From the NCBI GenBank assembly GCA_905182175.1, contig CAJJAT010000009.1:1-64000 (forward strand): a stretch of DNA of 64,000 nucleotides, written 5' to 3'. The position numbers and the translations under genes are program-made. The notes beneath the pieces were generated by a model. The model was given only the letters and a program-made list of their open reading frames with translations, was not told where the DNA came from and did not search any database. Of the stretch, positions 19,801 through 28,357 are shown piece after piece (within the stretch, counting starts at the first letter, position 1; each line of letters begins with the position of its first letter). Source of the stretch: Flavobacteriales bacterium UBA1494. Its GTDB lineage: Bacteria; Bacteroidota; Bacteroidia; Flavobacteriales_E; Vicingaceae.

Positions 19801-20661
19801 ATTGAATTCAAGTGTTTCACTTAACTCAATTCTATCTTTAAATTCTTCAATTTCAATTAAATAATATAGCTTATTTTCGAGTTTAACTTGTTTTTTGTCT
19901 ACCCTTATTAAACTTTGATCCGGTAATTCAATTGTTTTCTTTTCACCGCTTTTTAACGCTCTAAATATATATTCACCACCAATATTAAGTTCGCTTACAT
20001 CAAAATGTTTTTTACTTCTACTCTCGCTAAAATCTAATAATTGTTTCGCTTTCTAATTTGCATCAATAAATGTTAAACTTTCTCCTTTAAACAAAAGCAA
20101 AGCATTTGACGCGTTATTAAATACAACATTTAAGTATTCACTTCTATCTCTGTTTTTATTTTTACTTGTACTTCTAGCGTACGCTATTAAAAAACCACTT
20201 AACCTTAAACTAATATAAGCGAATGCAATAAACCACAAAGAAATGTTTGTTTCAAATCTTAGAAAAAAAATAGTGAGTAACCATATAATTACATTCAGTT
20301 TAATATAAGTTTTAATACTTGAAAGTGAAAAGCAGTATAAACCATAAGTGATGATTAGTAAATAACATGACTGTGCCGAAAATTGATTTAAATAGACAAC
20401 ATAGAGTATTAAATAAAAGCCTGTTATGTTAGTAAAATTTTAGAAAATACGGAGTATTTTTTTAAAATTTGTTAAAAACGATAACACACAAATAAATAGA
20501 AAAACAACAGATAACCCTACTCCAATAGAAGTATTTATTTCCAATTCTGTCAAAGTATTTACAAAGGCTGAAAAAAATATGCAAAATAGTGCAGCAAATA
20601 TAATTTCCAATCTAATGAGATTGATTGGAATGCTAAAAAACTTAGATAAACCTACTAACAC
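16819..20661 (-). pseudogene. Multi-PAS sensor histidine kinase, heavily interrupted
   Basis: Read across breaks, one kinase of about 1280 codons is visible: N-terminal membrane helices (from a GTG at 20661), about seven PAS domains (for example SPIGLFIRDLDGYIVETNKS and SREEIMGRTPDFLADLTK), a HisKA_2 H-box (KEVHHRVKNNMQVISSILSL), the ATPase N-box (LILNELISNSLKYAF) and G1 box (DNGVGL), and a final STLVEQMEGELRLERNN followed by the TGA that overlaps the regulator. In-frame stops lie at 20440 (TAA), 20053 (TAG), 19780 (TAA), 19384 (TAA), 18923 (TAA), 18433 (TGA), 18066 (TAA), 16945 (TAA) and 16921 (TAG). Frame changes lie near 19201-19208, 18545-18560, 18255-18280 and 17464-17470. The sequence between breaks remains clearly coding. 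No kinase can be made without massive recoding. Confidence 0.85.
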
Positions 20662-20700
20662 CTAGTAAATGTAGGGATACAAATAATATCAAAAAAAAAG

Positions 20701-22233
20701 TTACTCCTTATTGTATTTTATTTTTTGTCCATCAATCCTTATTTCGACATCATCTTTGTATGTAATTGTGGTCGTTTCATTTCCAAAATCATCTAACCAT
20801 CTCCATTTCCCATCTTTTTGACCAAAGCTATATACTTCTTCTTTTGTCAACTGTCCTTTTTCATTATAGTATTTATGTTTACCTTCTGGAGTGCCATCAA
20901 TGTAATTACCCTTAAAAGAAATTTTTCCACCTGGAAAACGATGTTCCCAATAACCATTTCGCTGACTATATCTATATTTCCCTTTCTCTTGATGATCATT
21001 TAATTCATAAAACCATTCACCCTCTTTCTCCCCATCAAAAAACTCACCTTGTGTAATTACAATCCCGTCAATAGTATATTCAGCTAATTTACCATCTTCA
21101 ATTCCTTTCCTAAACTCTTCTCGTCTAAGTACATTCCCATTATCGTAATACCAAATCCATTCTCCTGTATATTGTCCATTGCTATCGTACGATCCTTTTT
21201 GTTCTATTTTCCCTGTAGTAAAGTAGTATTCCCATCTACTATATTTCTTTCCATTTTTATACTCACCCTTGGATTTAATTTTTCCATTCAAATAAAACTC
21301 TTCCCACACTCCTTGTAAGACTCCTTTTTTATCTATTATTCCTTTTTTTAACAAATATCCATTTCTATAAATTTCCGTTGCTACTACTCTTCCATTTTCT
21401 CCATAAAATGTAGATACACCATCCTTTTTACCCGCCTTATTCACTACCGATGTTGACTTTGTGGTACCGTCAGAATAATAAATAATATTCACATCAAAAT
21501 CTGCTATATTTTTCTCGTCGCTTTGTAACTCTCCATTCAAATAAAGTGTTGCACTTTTTAATTTACCTTGTGCATTATATTCTTTAACATATCCATTCAA
21601 TAAATCATTTTTATACCGTTCTTCCGTTTTTAAACGTTTATTGGCAAAGTATTCTTTCCATACACCCTGTTTTAAGCCATCGTCATCCGTCTTATTAATT
21701 TGCTCGATAAAGACGATGAAATTCTTTTTATACTTTGTTATAGCCGTTATCAAACCATCAATTGTATATTCATAACCTATCCCTTCTTTTCTTCCATCAA
21801 CATACGGAACTGTTTTTTTAATTAAAATTAAAGAAGAATCTGAGTAAAAAATCTTTGATACTCCATCAATTACATCAAATGTATAGTTTTCCTCTTTTAT
21901 CAACACACAATCATCATCGAAGTGTTGATAAACTCCATTCTTCTTACCGTCTAAGTAATTGATTTTGTTTTGTATATTTCCCTTTTCATCATAAAATTTC
22001 CAAGTGCTGTCTAATAAAAAGTTCTTTCTATTTCCTTCAGATTTTCGCAATTGATTTGGGTAATAGGTAATCCAATAATGGTCGGGTTTACCATTGAGTA
22101 AAGTTCCTTCACTCGAAAGATTACCATTTTCATAATAATAAGTTTTGTAATTCTTTTTAGTAGAATCCACAAATTGAGATTTCACTAAAAAAGGAACAAA
22201 TGAAAAAATAAAAATTAATGTTTTCAACATCAT
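20701..22233 (-). CDS. Secreted MORN-repeat protein
   Basis: A 510-residue protein with a signal peptide (MMLKTLIFIFSFVPFLVKSQ), then more than fifteen MORN_2-type units, each built around Y-x-N/D-G-x-L/I, G-x-Y/F, G-K-x-x-G-x-W (examples YYENGNLSSEGTLLNGK, EYTIDGIVITQGEF, YNEKGQLTKEEVYSFGQKDG). This repeat is also found in the YwqK family, annotated as antitoxins; here the export signal and length point to a surface or periplasmic scaffold instead. No partner toxin is seen. It ends 40 bases before the kinase remains on the same strand, so it may once have shared their transcript. Confidence 0.85.
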   Translation of the reverse strand: MMLKTLIFIFSFVPFLVKSQFVDSTKKNYKTYYYENGNLSSEGTLLNGKPDHYWITYYPNQLRKSEGNRKNFLLDSTWKFYDEKGNIQNKINYLDGKKNGVYQHFDDDCVLIKEENYTFDVIDGVSKIFYSDSSLILIKKTVPYVDGRKEGIGYEYTIDGLITAITKYKKNFIVFIEQINKTDDDGLKQGVWKEYFANKRLKTEERYKNDLLNGYVKEYNAQGKLKSATLYLNGELQSDEKNIADFDVNIIYYSDGTTKSTSVVNKAGKKDGVSTFYGENGRVVATEIYRNGYLLKKGIIDKKGVLQGVWEEFYLNGKIKSKGEYKNGKKYSRWEYYFTTGKIEQKGSYDSNGQYTGEWIWYYDNGNVLRREEFRKGIEDGKLAEYTIDGIVITQGEFFDGEKEGEWFYELNDHQEKGKYRYSQRNGYWEHRFPGGKISFKGNYIDGTPEGKHKYYNEKGQLTKEEVYSFGQKDGKWRWLDDFGNETTTITYKDDVEIRIDGQKIKYNKE

Positions 22234-22679
22234 ATTATATTATAGTAGTTTTTGATTAAATTTTTAAAACAAATCTACTATTACTATTAGGGCGTTAATA
22301 CTGTTTAAACAAAATTGGACATTTGAGTTGTCAATTGACTTATTAATATAAAATAACACTTTGTTAACAAAGATAATATACTTAAGTTATTGAATAGACG
22401 TAAAATTTAGGAGCTATTAACAATTGACATTATTTTGTTAGTGCTCATAACTTTTTGTTTTAAGCACGTTAAAAAAAGTTTACAGACTGTTCATAAATCG
22501 CTGGTAAACTCTTGCTAACTTTTAGTGCTGGTATTATAAAATAATTGGTTGGTTTTTTTATTGGATTACACAAATTAAGATGTGAGAACTTATGAGTTTT
22601 GTTTGAAAGTAATTAACAGGACATGTTAACACATTACTAACAATTGATAAACTTGCAGTATAATTCAATCAAAAAACAA
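22234..22679. other. Intergenic region between divergent MORN and rpiB genes
   Basis: 446 bases, very AT-rich, with no coding frame and no exact TAnnTTTG box on either strand. It must hold the two divergent promoters. Runs such as gttaacaaag, gttaacac and attaacaattgac recur, but I see no defined operator. Confidence 0.5.
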
Positions 22680-23111
22680 ATGAACATAGCTATAGGTGGA
22701 GATCATGCAGGATTCGAGTATAAAAATTCGATAAAAGAGCATTTAGAAAACATAGGACATACGGTTCAAGATTTTGGGCCGCTAACAGAAGAAAGTTGCG
22801 ACTATCCCGATATTGCACATCCTTTAGCAAACTCAATAGCATCCGGTAAAAATACATTAGGTATTGCAATCTGTGGAAGTGGAAATGGGATTAACATGAC
22901 CTTAAATAAACATCAGCAAATTCGGTCAGCTCTATGTTGGGAAGTTAACCTAGCAAAATTAGCACGACAACATAACAATGCAAATGTGTTGGCGCTTCCT
23001 TCTAGGTTTATTTCTTTAGAGTTGGCTAAAGAATGTGTAGAATCGTTTGTTAATGAAACTTTTGAAGGTGGGAGACATGAACGGAGAGTGAATAAAATTA
23101 GATTAGTATAG
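22680..23111 (+). CDS. rpiB: Ribose-5-phosphate isomerase B
   Basis: RpiB interconverts ribose 5-phosphate and ribulose 5-phosphate in the pentose phosphate pathway. The 143-residue protein opens MNIAIGGDHAGFEYK, with Asp8-His9 binding the sugar, and has the catalytic Cys65 in AICGSGNGI. The segment YPDIAHPLA is typical. The ATG at 22680 is used because the TTG start at 22644 would add a 12-residue tail absent from the family. It is one base from the M28 peptidase gene, so the two are cotranscribed. Confidence 0.93.
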   Translation: MNIAIGGDHAGFEYKNSIKEHLENIGHTVQDFGPLTEESCDYPDIAHPLANSIASGKNTLGIAICGSGNGINMTLNKHQQIRSALCWEVNLAKLARQHNNANVLALPSRFISLELAKECVESFVNETFEGGRHERRVNKIRLV

Positions 23112-23112
23112 T

Positions 23113-24621
23113 ATGAAAAAAGTAGGTTTAGGATTGTTGTTAAGTGTATTCACATTTGTGGGCATTGCTCAAGAATACAACGAGAAGGCAGAAGAATATT
23201 CAAAAACAATAACTGCAGAGGATTTAAAGAAACATCTTTCCATTATTGCATCAGATAAATTTGAAGGACGGGAAACCGGGGAAAAAGGCCAAAAAATGGC
23301 AATGGATTACCTCATAGAAAACTTTAAATCCTACGGAATTAAACCAATTAAAGAATATGGATATATCCAAACGTTTGATTTATTAGAGCAAAAGACTGAA
23401 AATATTCAGTTGAAAATAGGAGAGGAAACGTTTGAAGTTTTGAAAGATTTTACTGTCTCGCCAAGTGTAATATTGAAACGGGCTATTGAAAGTGAAATAG
23501 TATTTGTGGGTTATGGAATAGAAGAAGGAAATTACACGAGTTATAAAGGATTGGATATAAAAGGAAAAGCTGTTTTTATTATGGATGGCATGCCGGGAAA
23601 AACTGAGTTAGCTGGGAAATGGTTAATGAAAGATAGGATAGCGTTGGCGAAGGAAAAAGGAGCGATTGTTGTTCTTTACCACAGTCTAAAGTTGAAAGAT
23701 AATTTGATAAAGTATGAGCATTATTACAGTACACCAAAATTGACCTTAAAAGAAGATGTAAAAGATAAGCAAACAATTGTAATTGCATCAACTACAGAGT
23801 TAACACAAACAATAACAAAGGCAGCAGGCCTGAGGTGGAAAAAAATACTAAGGAAGGGGATAAATTCGGAAAAAACGAAAGCTTTAACATTTCAACTAGA
23901 GGTTAATAAACCAACCGAAAAATTAACAAGTGAAAATGTACTTGCTTTTATTCCCGGAAGTGAAAACCCGGAGGAAGTAGTTGTGTTAACAGCTCATTAC
24001 GATCATATAGGGATCGATGGAGACAAGGTTTTTAACGGAGCAGATGATGATGGATCAGGAACAGTGTCCATGTTGGAGATCGCTCAAGCATTCCAAATGG
24101 CTGTTAAAGATGGGTTAAAGCCAAAAAGGAGCATTTTAATAATGCCTGTTTCAGGTGAAGAAAAAGGATTGTTAGGATCAAAATATTACACGAACAACCC
24201 TGTTTTTCCATTGGAAAATACGGTTGCAAATTTGAATGTAGACATGATTGGGCGTTACGATGAAAACCACGAGGAAGGAGACGACTATGTTTATTTAATT
24301 GGTTCCGATAAGCTGAGTAGCACTTTACACAAGGTAAGTGAAAAAGTTAATGAACTATACACAGAAATTGAATTGGATTATACTTTTAATGACGAGAACG
24401 ATCCAAATCGTTTCTATTACCGTTCAGATCATTACAACTTTGCAAAAAATAATATTCCGGTAATTTTTTACTTTAGTGGTGTCCATGAAGATTATCATAA
24501 AGAGACAGACACAGTAGAAAAAATTGATTTTGAAAAAACAGCAAGGATTGCTAGATTGGTCTTTTTAACCGCATGGGAAATTGCAAATAGAGATAATCGA
24601 ATTGAGGTTGATGGAGAGTAA
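23113..24621 (+). CDS. M28-family metallopeptidase (aminopeptidase), secreted
   Basis: A 502-residue protein with a signal peptide (MKKVGLGLLLSVFTFVGIAQ). A PA-like insertion (about residues 115-260) precedes the catalytic M28 domain. Zinc ligands are visible in order: His in LTAHYDHIG, Asp in GADDDGSG, Glu-Glu in VSGEEKGLLGS, Asp in NVDMIGR and a late His in YHKETDT. The family releases N-terminal residues from peptides outside the cytoplasm. It follows rpiB by one base. Nothing marks a specific substrate. Confidence 0.9.
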   Translation: MKKVGLGLLLSVFTFVGIAQEYNEKAEEYSKTITAEDLKKHLSIIASDKFEGRETGEKGQKMAMDYLIENFKSYGIKPIKEYGYIQTFDLLEQKTENIQLKIGEETFEVLKDFTVSPSVILKRAIESEIVFVGYGIEEGNYTSYKGLDIKGKAVFIMDGMPGKTELAGKWLMKDRIALAKEKGAIVVLYHSLKLKDNLIKYEHYYSTPKLTLKEDVKDKQTIVIASTTELTQTITKAAGLRWKKILRKGINSEKTKALTFQLEVNKPTEKLTSENVLAFIPGSENPEEVVVLTAHYDHIGIDGDKVFNGADDDGSGTVSMLEIAQAFQMAVKDGLKPKRSILIMPVSGEEKGLLGSKYYTNNPVFPLENTVANLNVDMIGRYDENHEEGDDYVYLIGSDKLSSTLHKVSEKVNELYTEIELDYTFNDENDPNRFYYRSDHYNFAKNNIPVIFYFSGVHEDYHKETDTVEKIDFEKTARIARLVFLTAWEIANRDNRIEVDGE

Positions 24622-25056
24622 AAAGAACAGCATTTTTATTGCTATTTAGAAGTACTAAGTAAAAAACTAAAAAATAGTTAAGGCTAATAAGGGTGAGCTG
24701 TTTGGGCAGACGAAGCGGCACCATACTAAATGGATGGAGTTTATATCGAGTAGAGTGGGAAACTGAAAAAATGCGAAGCGAAAAGAAAGCTTAAACTCCT
24801 TTGTATAAAGGCCGGGAAGAGTTGTATTAATAGTAGATCTTAGAAGAGACATTCTTCTTTATTATATAGTTAATAGTTAAAATTCTACATTTTTATTGCA
24901 GCTAATTCAGGGTATAAAAAACCTCGAAGGTCTGTATACTCTAAATAGTTGTTTGTATTATTATAAGGGGACAAATCTTTCGTTAAAACTATGGGATAGA
25001 AGGGAATTTATTTTTTTGAGAAATAATATACCAACACCTTGAGTAAAGAGTCGCCC
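24622..25056. other. Intergenic region, possibly with decayed coding sequence
   Basis: 435 bases with no convincing gene. On the + strand around 24715-24760 a short frame reads HHTKWMEFISSRVGN before a stop, which looks like protein but is too short to place. A weak 4-bp stem lies directly after the M28 stop (agcatttttattgct). Confidence 0.35.
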
Positions 25057-25344
25057 TTATAAATTTAATAAAGTAATAGAATTAGAACTATTATTGAATT
25101 TACTTGACACATCAAGTTCAACTTTATCTGAAGTTGATTTTTTAAATTCTTCAATCAAGTATTTTGTTCCAAAGAAGGCCGCTATGAACACCACAATAGC
25201 AAGTGCAATTTGGAACTTCACGCGAGCTGTAAAAAAGGAAGTACTTACAACACTGGGTTGATTTAATTCATGCTTACAATTAGAGCAATTTGTCGACTTG
25301 GTTGAGTTTTCCGTTTTGCACTTGTTACAACTTACCTTTTCCAT
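25057..25344 (-). CDS. Small zinc-ribbon membrane protein
   Basis: A 95-residue protein starting at ATG 25344. The N-terminus has a zinc ribbon with two CxxC knuckles (CNKCKTE and CSNCKHE, Cys positions about 6, 9, 20 and 23), then one membrane helix (FQIALAIVVFIAAFFGTKYL) and a short polar tail. This is the zinc-ribbon/TM plan of many small Bacteroidota proteins of unknown function. The ribbon should face the cytoplasm. It stands alone. Confidence 0.65.
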   Translation of the reverse strand: MEKVSCNKCKTENSTKSTNCSNCKHELNQPSVVSTSFFTARVKFQIALAIVVFIAAFFGTKYLIEEFKKSTSDKVELDVSSKFNNSSNSITLLNL

Positions 25345-25620
25345 TTTTAATTATTTTTTGCGTCTCTGAATGTTTGTATCTCTTTAGTAATGATTGTTAA
25401 GCTAAAAATGTAGAAAGAAGAAAAGCCCTTATTTAGGATTATACTGAATTGTAAATACACTATTTGTAGTGGATTTAATTAACTGTTATACTCTTCCAAA
25501 GTTTCAAACACCGGAAGAGTTAATGCAATACAAATAAAAAAGGGAGGCTTTGATTGTTAAGTGGTGTATATATATAGACAATTCTAGGCATCTAACACTG
25601 ATTCTTGCATTAGTTAGCTT

Positions 25621-26871
25621 TTATTCTGCAATCATTTCCTCTACCAAGTCTTCCGTTTCTTTTACAAAAGTGGTGTAAAATTCACCTGTACTAGGACCAT
25701 AAAACCCAGTATGAATTCTTCGTATGCTTTTGTCTTTTCCAATGAAAATTGAAGTGGGGTAACTCATTATGTGATTTAACATGGGCAGTTTTTCGGCAGC
25801 TTTGTCCTCTTTTGTCGAACCTCCTAATAAAAAGGTATAATTTGCTCCTGTTTTTTCTTGAAGGCGAGCTACGTTTTTATATGCTTTTTCTTCAGTTTTC
25901 GTTCGCTCAAAAGCAAGAGCAATAACCTCTAAACCTTGAGCATTGTATTTGTCGTATAGAGTTGAAAAATATTCAGTTTCATCCAAGCAGTTTGGACACC
26001 ATGAACCCATAATTTGAACGATTACCACTTTATTTTTAAATTGATCATCATCAAGAGAAACACTGTCCCCATTTGCGTTTGGAAATTTAAAAGAGAAGTC
26101 CCTATGGCCTTCTTTCATGAAGGTCAAATCATTTGGATTCCGAAGAGTTGCCGAGTCGTTTTTTTGAGCAATAAAGTCTTCTTTCCAATGTGTCCCAGAA
26201 TAGAACGTGCCAACCAAACCAGTGTCTGATTTTTCTGCTTCAAACAGAAAAGCATGAGAGCCGTCGAAAGTTGAAAGGAGTAATTTTTTTCCAGTAGCGT
26301 TACCTGCTAAATGCCGGTAATCACCGGTTTCTGTTGCAAAAGTTCCAGTAACTACGTTTGCTTCTTGTTCAAACAAACCAATAGCATTGCTTGGAGAGTC
26401 ACTTGAAGGACCAAAAGTAACTTCATATTTACCTGAAAAATATTTTGAGTAGTTGGTTGCTAAGTTTGAAAAACGAGAGCCTTTTCCAAAAGCAGCTTTA
26501 ACAGGAATTTGGTAGTCAGAACCTTGGTAATAATTATACCAAATGCCACTCAAGCTGGAATCGGTTTCTATTCTTAGTTTAAAGGCTGACTCAAAAATAG
26601 GGAGTTGAATGAATAAGGAATCTTTTTGCTGTTGAATTTCATCGACTACAATTACTTCTTTCGCATTGAAAATTTGCATGCGAAGGTTTCCGTTCTCCTC
26701 TTTTAAATCAAATTCAAACGGAAGAACTTTGCCTTTTACCAACTCCATTTCCATGCGCCACATTCCTGTTTTCACAACGGGTAATATGTTCAAGTTTTCA
26801 GAGGGTTTTGGATTTTCGCAGGCTGCTAAAAACAGTAATAAAATACTACTATTTAAAAAGGTCAACTTCAT
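25621..26871 (-). CDS. TlpA-like thioredoxin-fold lipoprotein
   Basis: A 416-residue lipoprotein: the signal ends in LFLAAC (lipobox Cys18). Residues about 30-250 form a beta-rich N-terminal domain with no assigned role, as in many Bacteroidota TlpA proteins. The C-terminal AhpC/TSA-like domain has the redox motif WCPNC at about residues 290-294, preceded by VVIVQIMGS, and the cis-proline region SYPTSIFIGKD. It probably reduces disulfides or handles peroxide in the periplasm. It is monocistronic. Confidence 0.85.
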   Translation of the reverse strand: MKLTFLNSSILLLFLAACENPKPSENLNILPVVKTGMWRMEMELVKGKVLPFEFDLKEENGNLRMQIFNAKEVIVVDEIQQQKDSLFIQLPIFESAFKLRIETDSSLSGIWYNYYQGSDYQIPVKAAFGKGSRFSNLATNYSKYFSGKYEVTFGPSSDSPSNAIGLFEQEANVVTGTFATETGDYRHLAGNATGKKLLLSTFDGSHAFLFEAEKSDTGLVGTFYSGTHWKEDFIAQKNDSATLRNPNDLTFMKEGHRDFSFKFPNANGDSVSLDDDQFKNKVVIVQIMGSWCPNCLDETEYFSTLYDKYNAQGLEVIALAFERTKTEEKAYKNVARLQEKTGANYTFLLGGSTKEDKAAEKLPMLNHIMSYPTSIFIGKDKSIRRIHTGFYGPSTGEFYTTFVKETEDLVEEMIAE

Positions 26872-27347
26872 TATTGGAGGATTATTACTTTTTATAAATC
26901 AGCCTATTTCTCGTAGGCAATAAATTTTAATTTTAAGCTTCTACTAACATTAATTCCCTGTATTCAGAACTTCGCTATAGATTCTTTTGGTGCTTTTTTA
27001 TTTTCATTTGTAAATGGTATCTTAATGCTTTTGATGCAGTAGAAACATAAAGTTTTTTTACTGAAACTTTATTTTAAGAAACAAGGATACTCATTTAATC
27101 TTGTGCTGTCAAAGTTATTGCCGCCGCAATTAATTAGATCCGACTTAAGTAATTAAACTCCAGTTTATTGTCAGTATGCGAAATCGGTTTGTACTGAGTT
27201 AGCTTCTAATTACAGAAAGGCTCTTTTACTTAGCGGGCTTTAATGCTATATCTATTTCAGCATTTAATGTGCTATATATTTTCAATAAGAGAGGGGGATT
27301 TTTGAAAGAAAGAGAGAAACTTTAGGTTTAAAAGTTAGCCATCGCAT
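26872..27347. other. Intergenic region with nothing recognised
   Basis: 476 bases, AT-rich, without a supported gene, repeat or hairpin on either strand. Only the promoter of the TlpA-like gene would be expected at its left end. Confidence 0.5.
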
Positions 27348-27953
27348 TTAGGCTGTTTTATTGTTTTGTTTTTCAGTTGATTCCACGTTCGTCACTCCAC
27401 CCGATACGATGAACTTCATTACATCCGAAGAAGAAGCATGAATGATGCTTATGTTTTTCTTGGGAATGATCATTACTTGACCATTTATACCGTATGAAAA
27501 GGGAAAGTAAACGGCTACTTTATCTTTGCTAATACCCATCTCACTTAAGTCACCTTTGGTAATAAAGCCCATTCGTTCTACTTCTAAGCCTTCTCCCATT
27601 TTTACTAAAACAGGCGTTTTAAACTGCTTCTTCTTTCCAACAAAAGCATTCATCAAATCTTTCATAGAAGTGTACACCAATTTGATCAATGGTGTTTTTT
27701 CCATGGCTCTGTCAAGTGGGCGCAAATAGGAAACAAAAAAATGAGAGCCTAAAAAGCCAATTAGCGTAATTCCTATTAAAATAGCAATGAGACCTAAACC
27801 AGGAATATCTAAATTTATGATTCCGTCAATTTTAACAACCAACCAAACAATAAGATAAACAGTTACACTAATCGGAACAACATAAAAAAGACCCTGCAAA
27901 AAATATTTTACTAAGGTTTTAAAAAACCGCTTATCGTTGCCTACTTCTCTCAT
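27348..27953 (-). CDS. DUF502 family membrane protein
   Basis: A 201-residue protein of the DUF502 family. Two membrane segments (about residues 15-40 and 50-78, the second ending FLGSHFF) are followed by the family segment KTPLIKLVYTSMKDLMNAF and a soluble domain with PVLVKMGEGLEVERMGFITKG. The family is widespread in bacteria and plants; its role is not settled. The ATG at 27953 is supported by the position of the first helix. It lies near the YjbR gene on the same strand, 48 bases away. Confidence 0.88.
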   Translation of the reverse strand: MREVGNDKRFFKTLVKYFLQGLFYVVPISVTVYLIVWLVVKIDGIINLDIPGLGLIAILIGITLIGFLGSHFFVSYLRPLDRAMEKTPLIKLVYTSMKDLMNAFVGKKKQFKTPVLVKMGEGLEVERMGFITKGDLSEMGISKDKVAVYFPFSYGINGQVMIIPKKNISIIHASSSDVMKFIVSGGVTNVESTEKQNNKTA

Positions 27954-28001
27954 GTATAATCTTGTTAAACTAAATTAGAGAATTCTATTAGAATATAAAT
28001 T

Positions 28002-28355
28002 TTATTGGTGATTTAAAGCCTCTTTTTTCTGCTTTGTTAGATTACCGGCAATCAAAGCATAACTATGGTTTATAAGCTCTTCTAATAACTTTTGATTTAC
28101 ATCAGATTCAATCAGTACTGTATTCCAATGCTTTTTGCTCATGTGGAATCCTTCGTTAACGCCCATAAATTGCTCCCTTAGTTCTATGGCTCGTTCAGGG
28201 TCAAATTTTAAATTAATGCTGTCTGCCTCTTCAATATTTGTTAGCGCAAATACCTTATTCATAACTTTAAAGACAAGCACCTTATTGTCAAATGGGAAAC
28301 TTTCTGTTGCTCCCTTTTTATGAATGCAGTAATCTCTGATTTCTTCAATGTTCAT
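28002..28355 (-). CDS. MmcQ/YjbR family protein
   Basis: A 117-residue protein with the family pattern: MNIEEIRDYCIHKKGATESFPFD at the start, KVFALTN in the middle, and the GFHMSKKHWNTVLIES segment (the family NK-x-HW-x-T/S-V motif). The YjbR fold resembles DNA-binding proteins but function is not established. It is two bases downstream of the TonB receptor gene and may share its transcript. Confidence 0.9.
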   Translation of the reverse strand: MNIEEIRDYCIHKKGATESFPFDNKVLVFKVMNKVFALTNIEEADSINLKFDPERAIELREQFMGVNEGFHMSKKHWNTVLIESDVNQKLLEELINHSYALIAGNLTKQKKEALNHQ

Positions 28356-28357
28356 GT

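Noticed and set aside
16819-20661. Stop codon reassignment or programmed recoding as explanation of the kinase stops
   Set aside because: TAA, TAG and TGA all serve as normal stops in intact neighbouring genes, stops occur in all three forms, and frameshifts are mixed in. Gene decay is simpler.
20701-22233. MORN protein as an antitoxin of a toxin-antitoxin pair
   Set aside because: It has a signal peptide and 510 residues, and no adjacent toxin gene is visible; the YwqK label rests on the shared repeat only.
24667-24852. 61-codon minus-strand frame after the M28 gene
   Set aside because: No family resemblance, no start signal and composition unlike neighbouring proteins.
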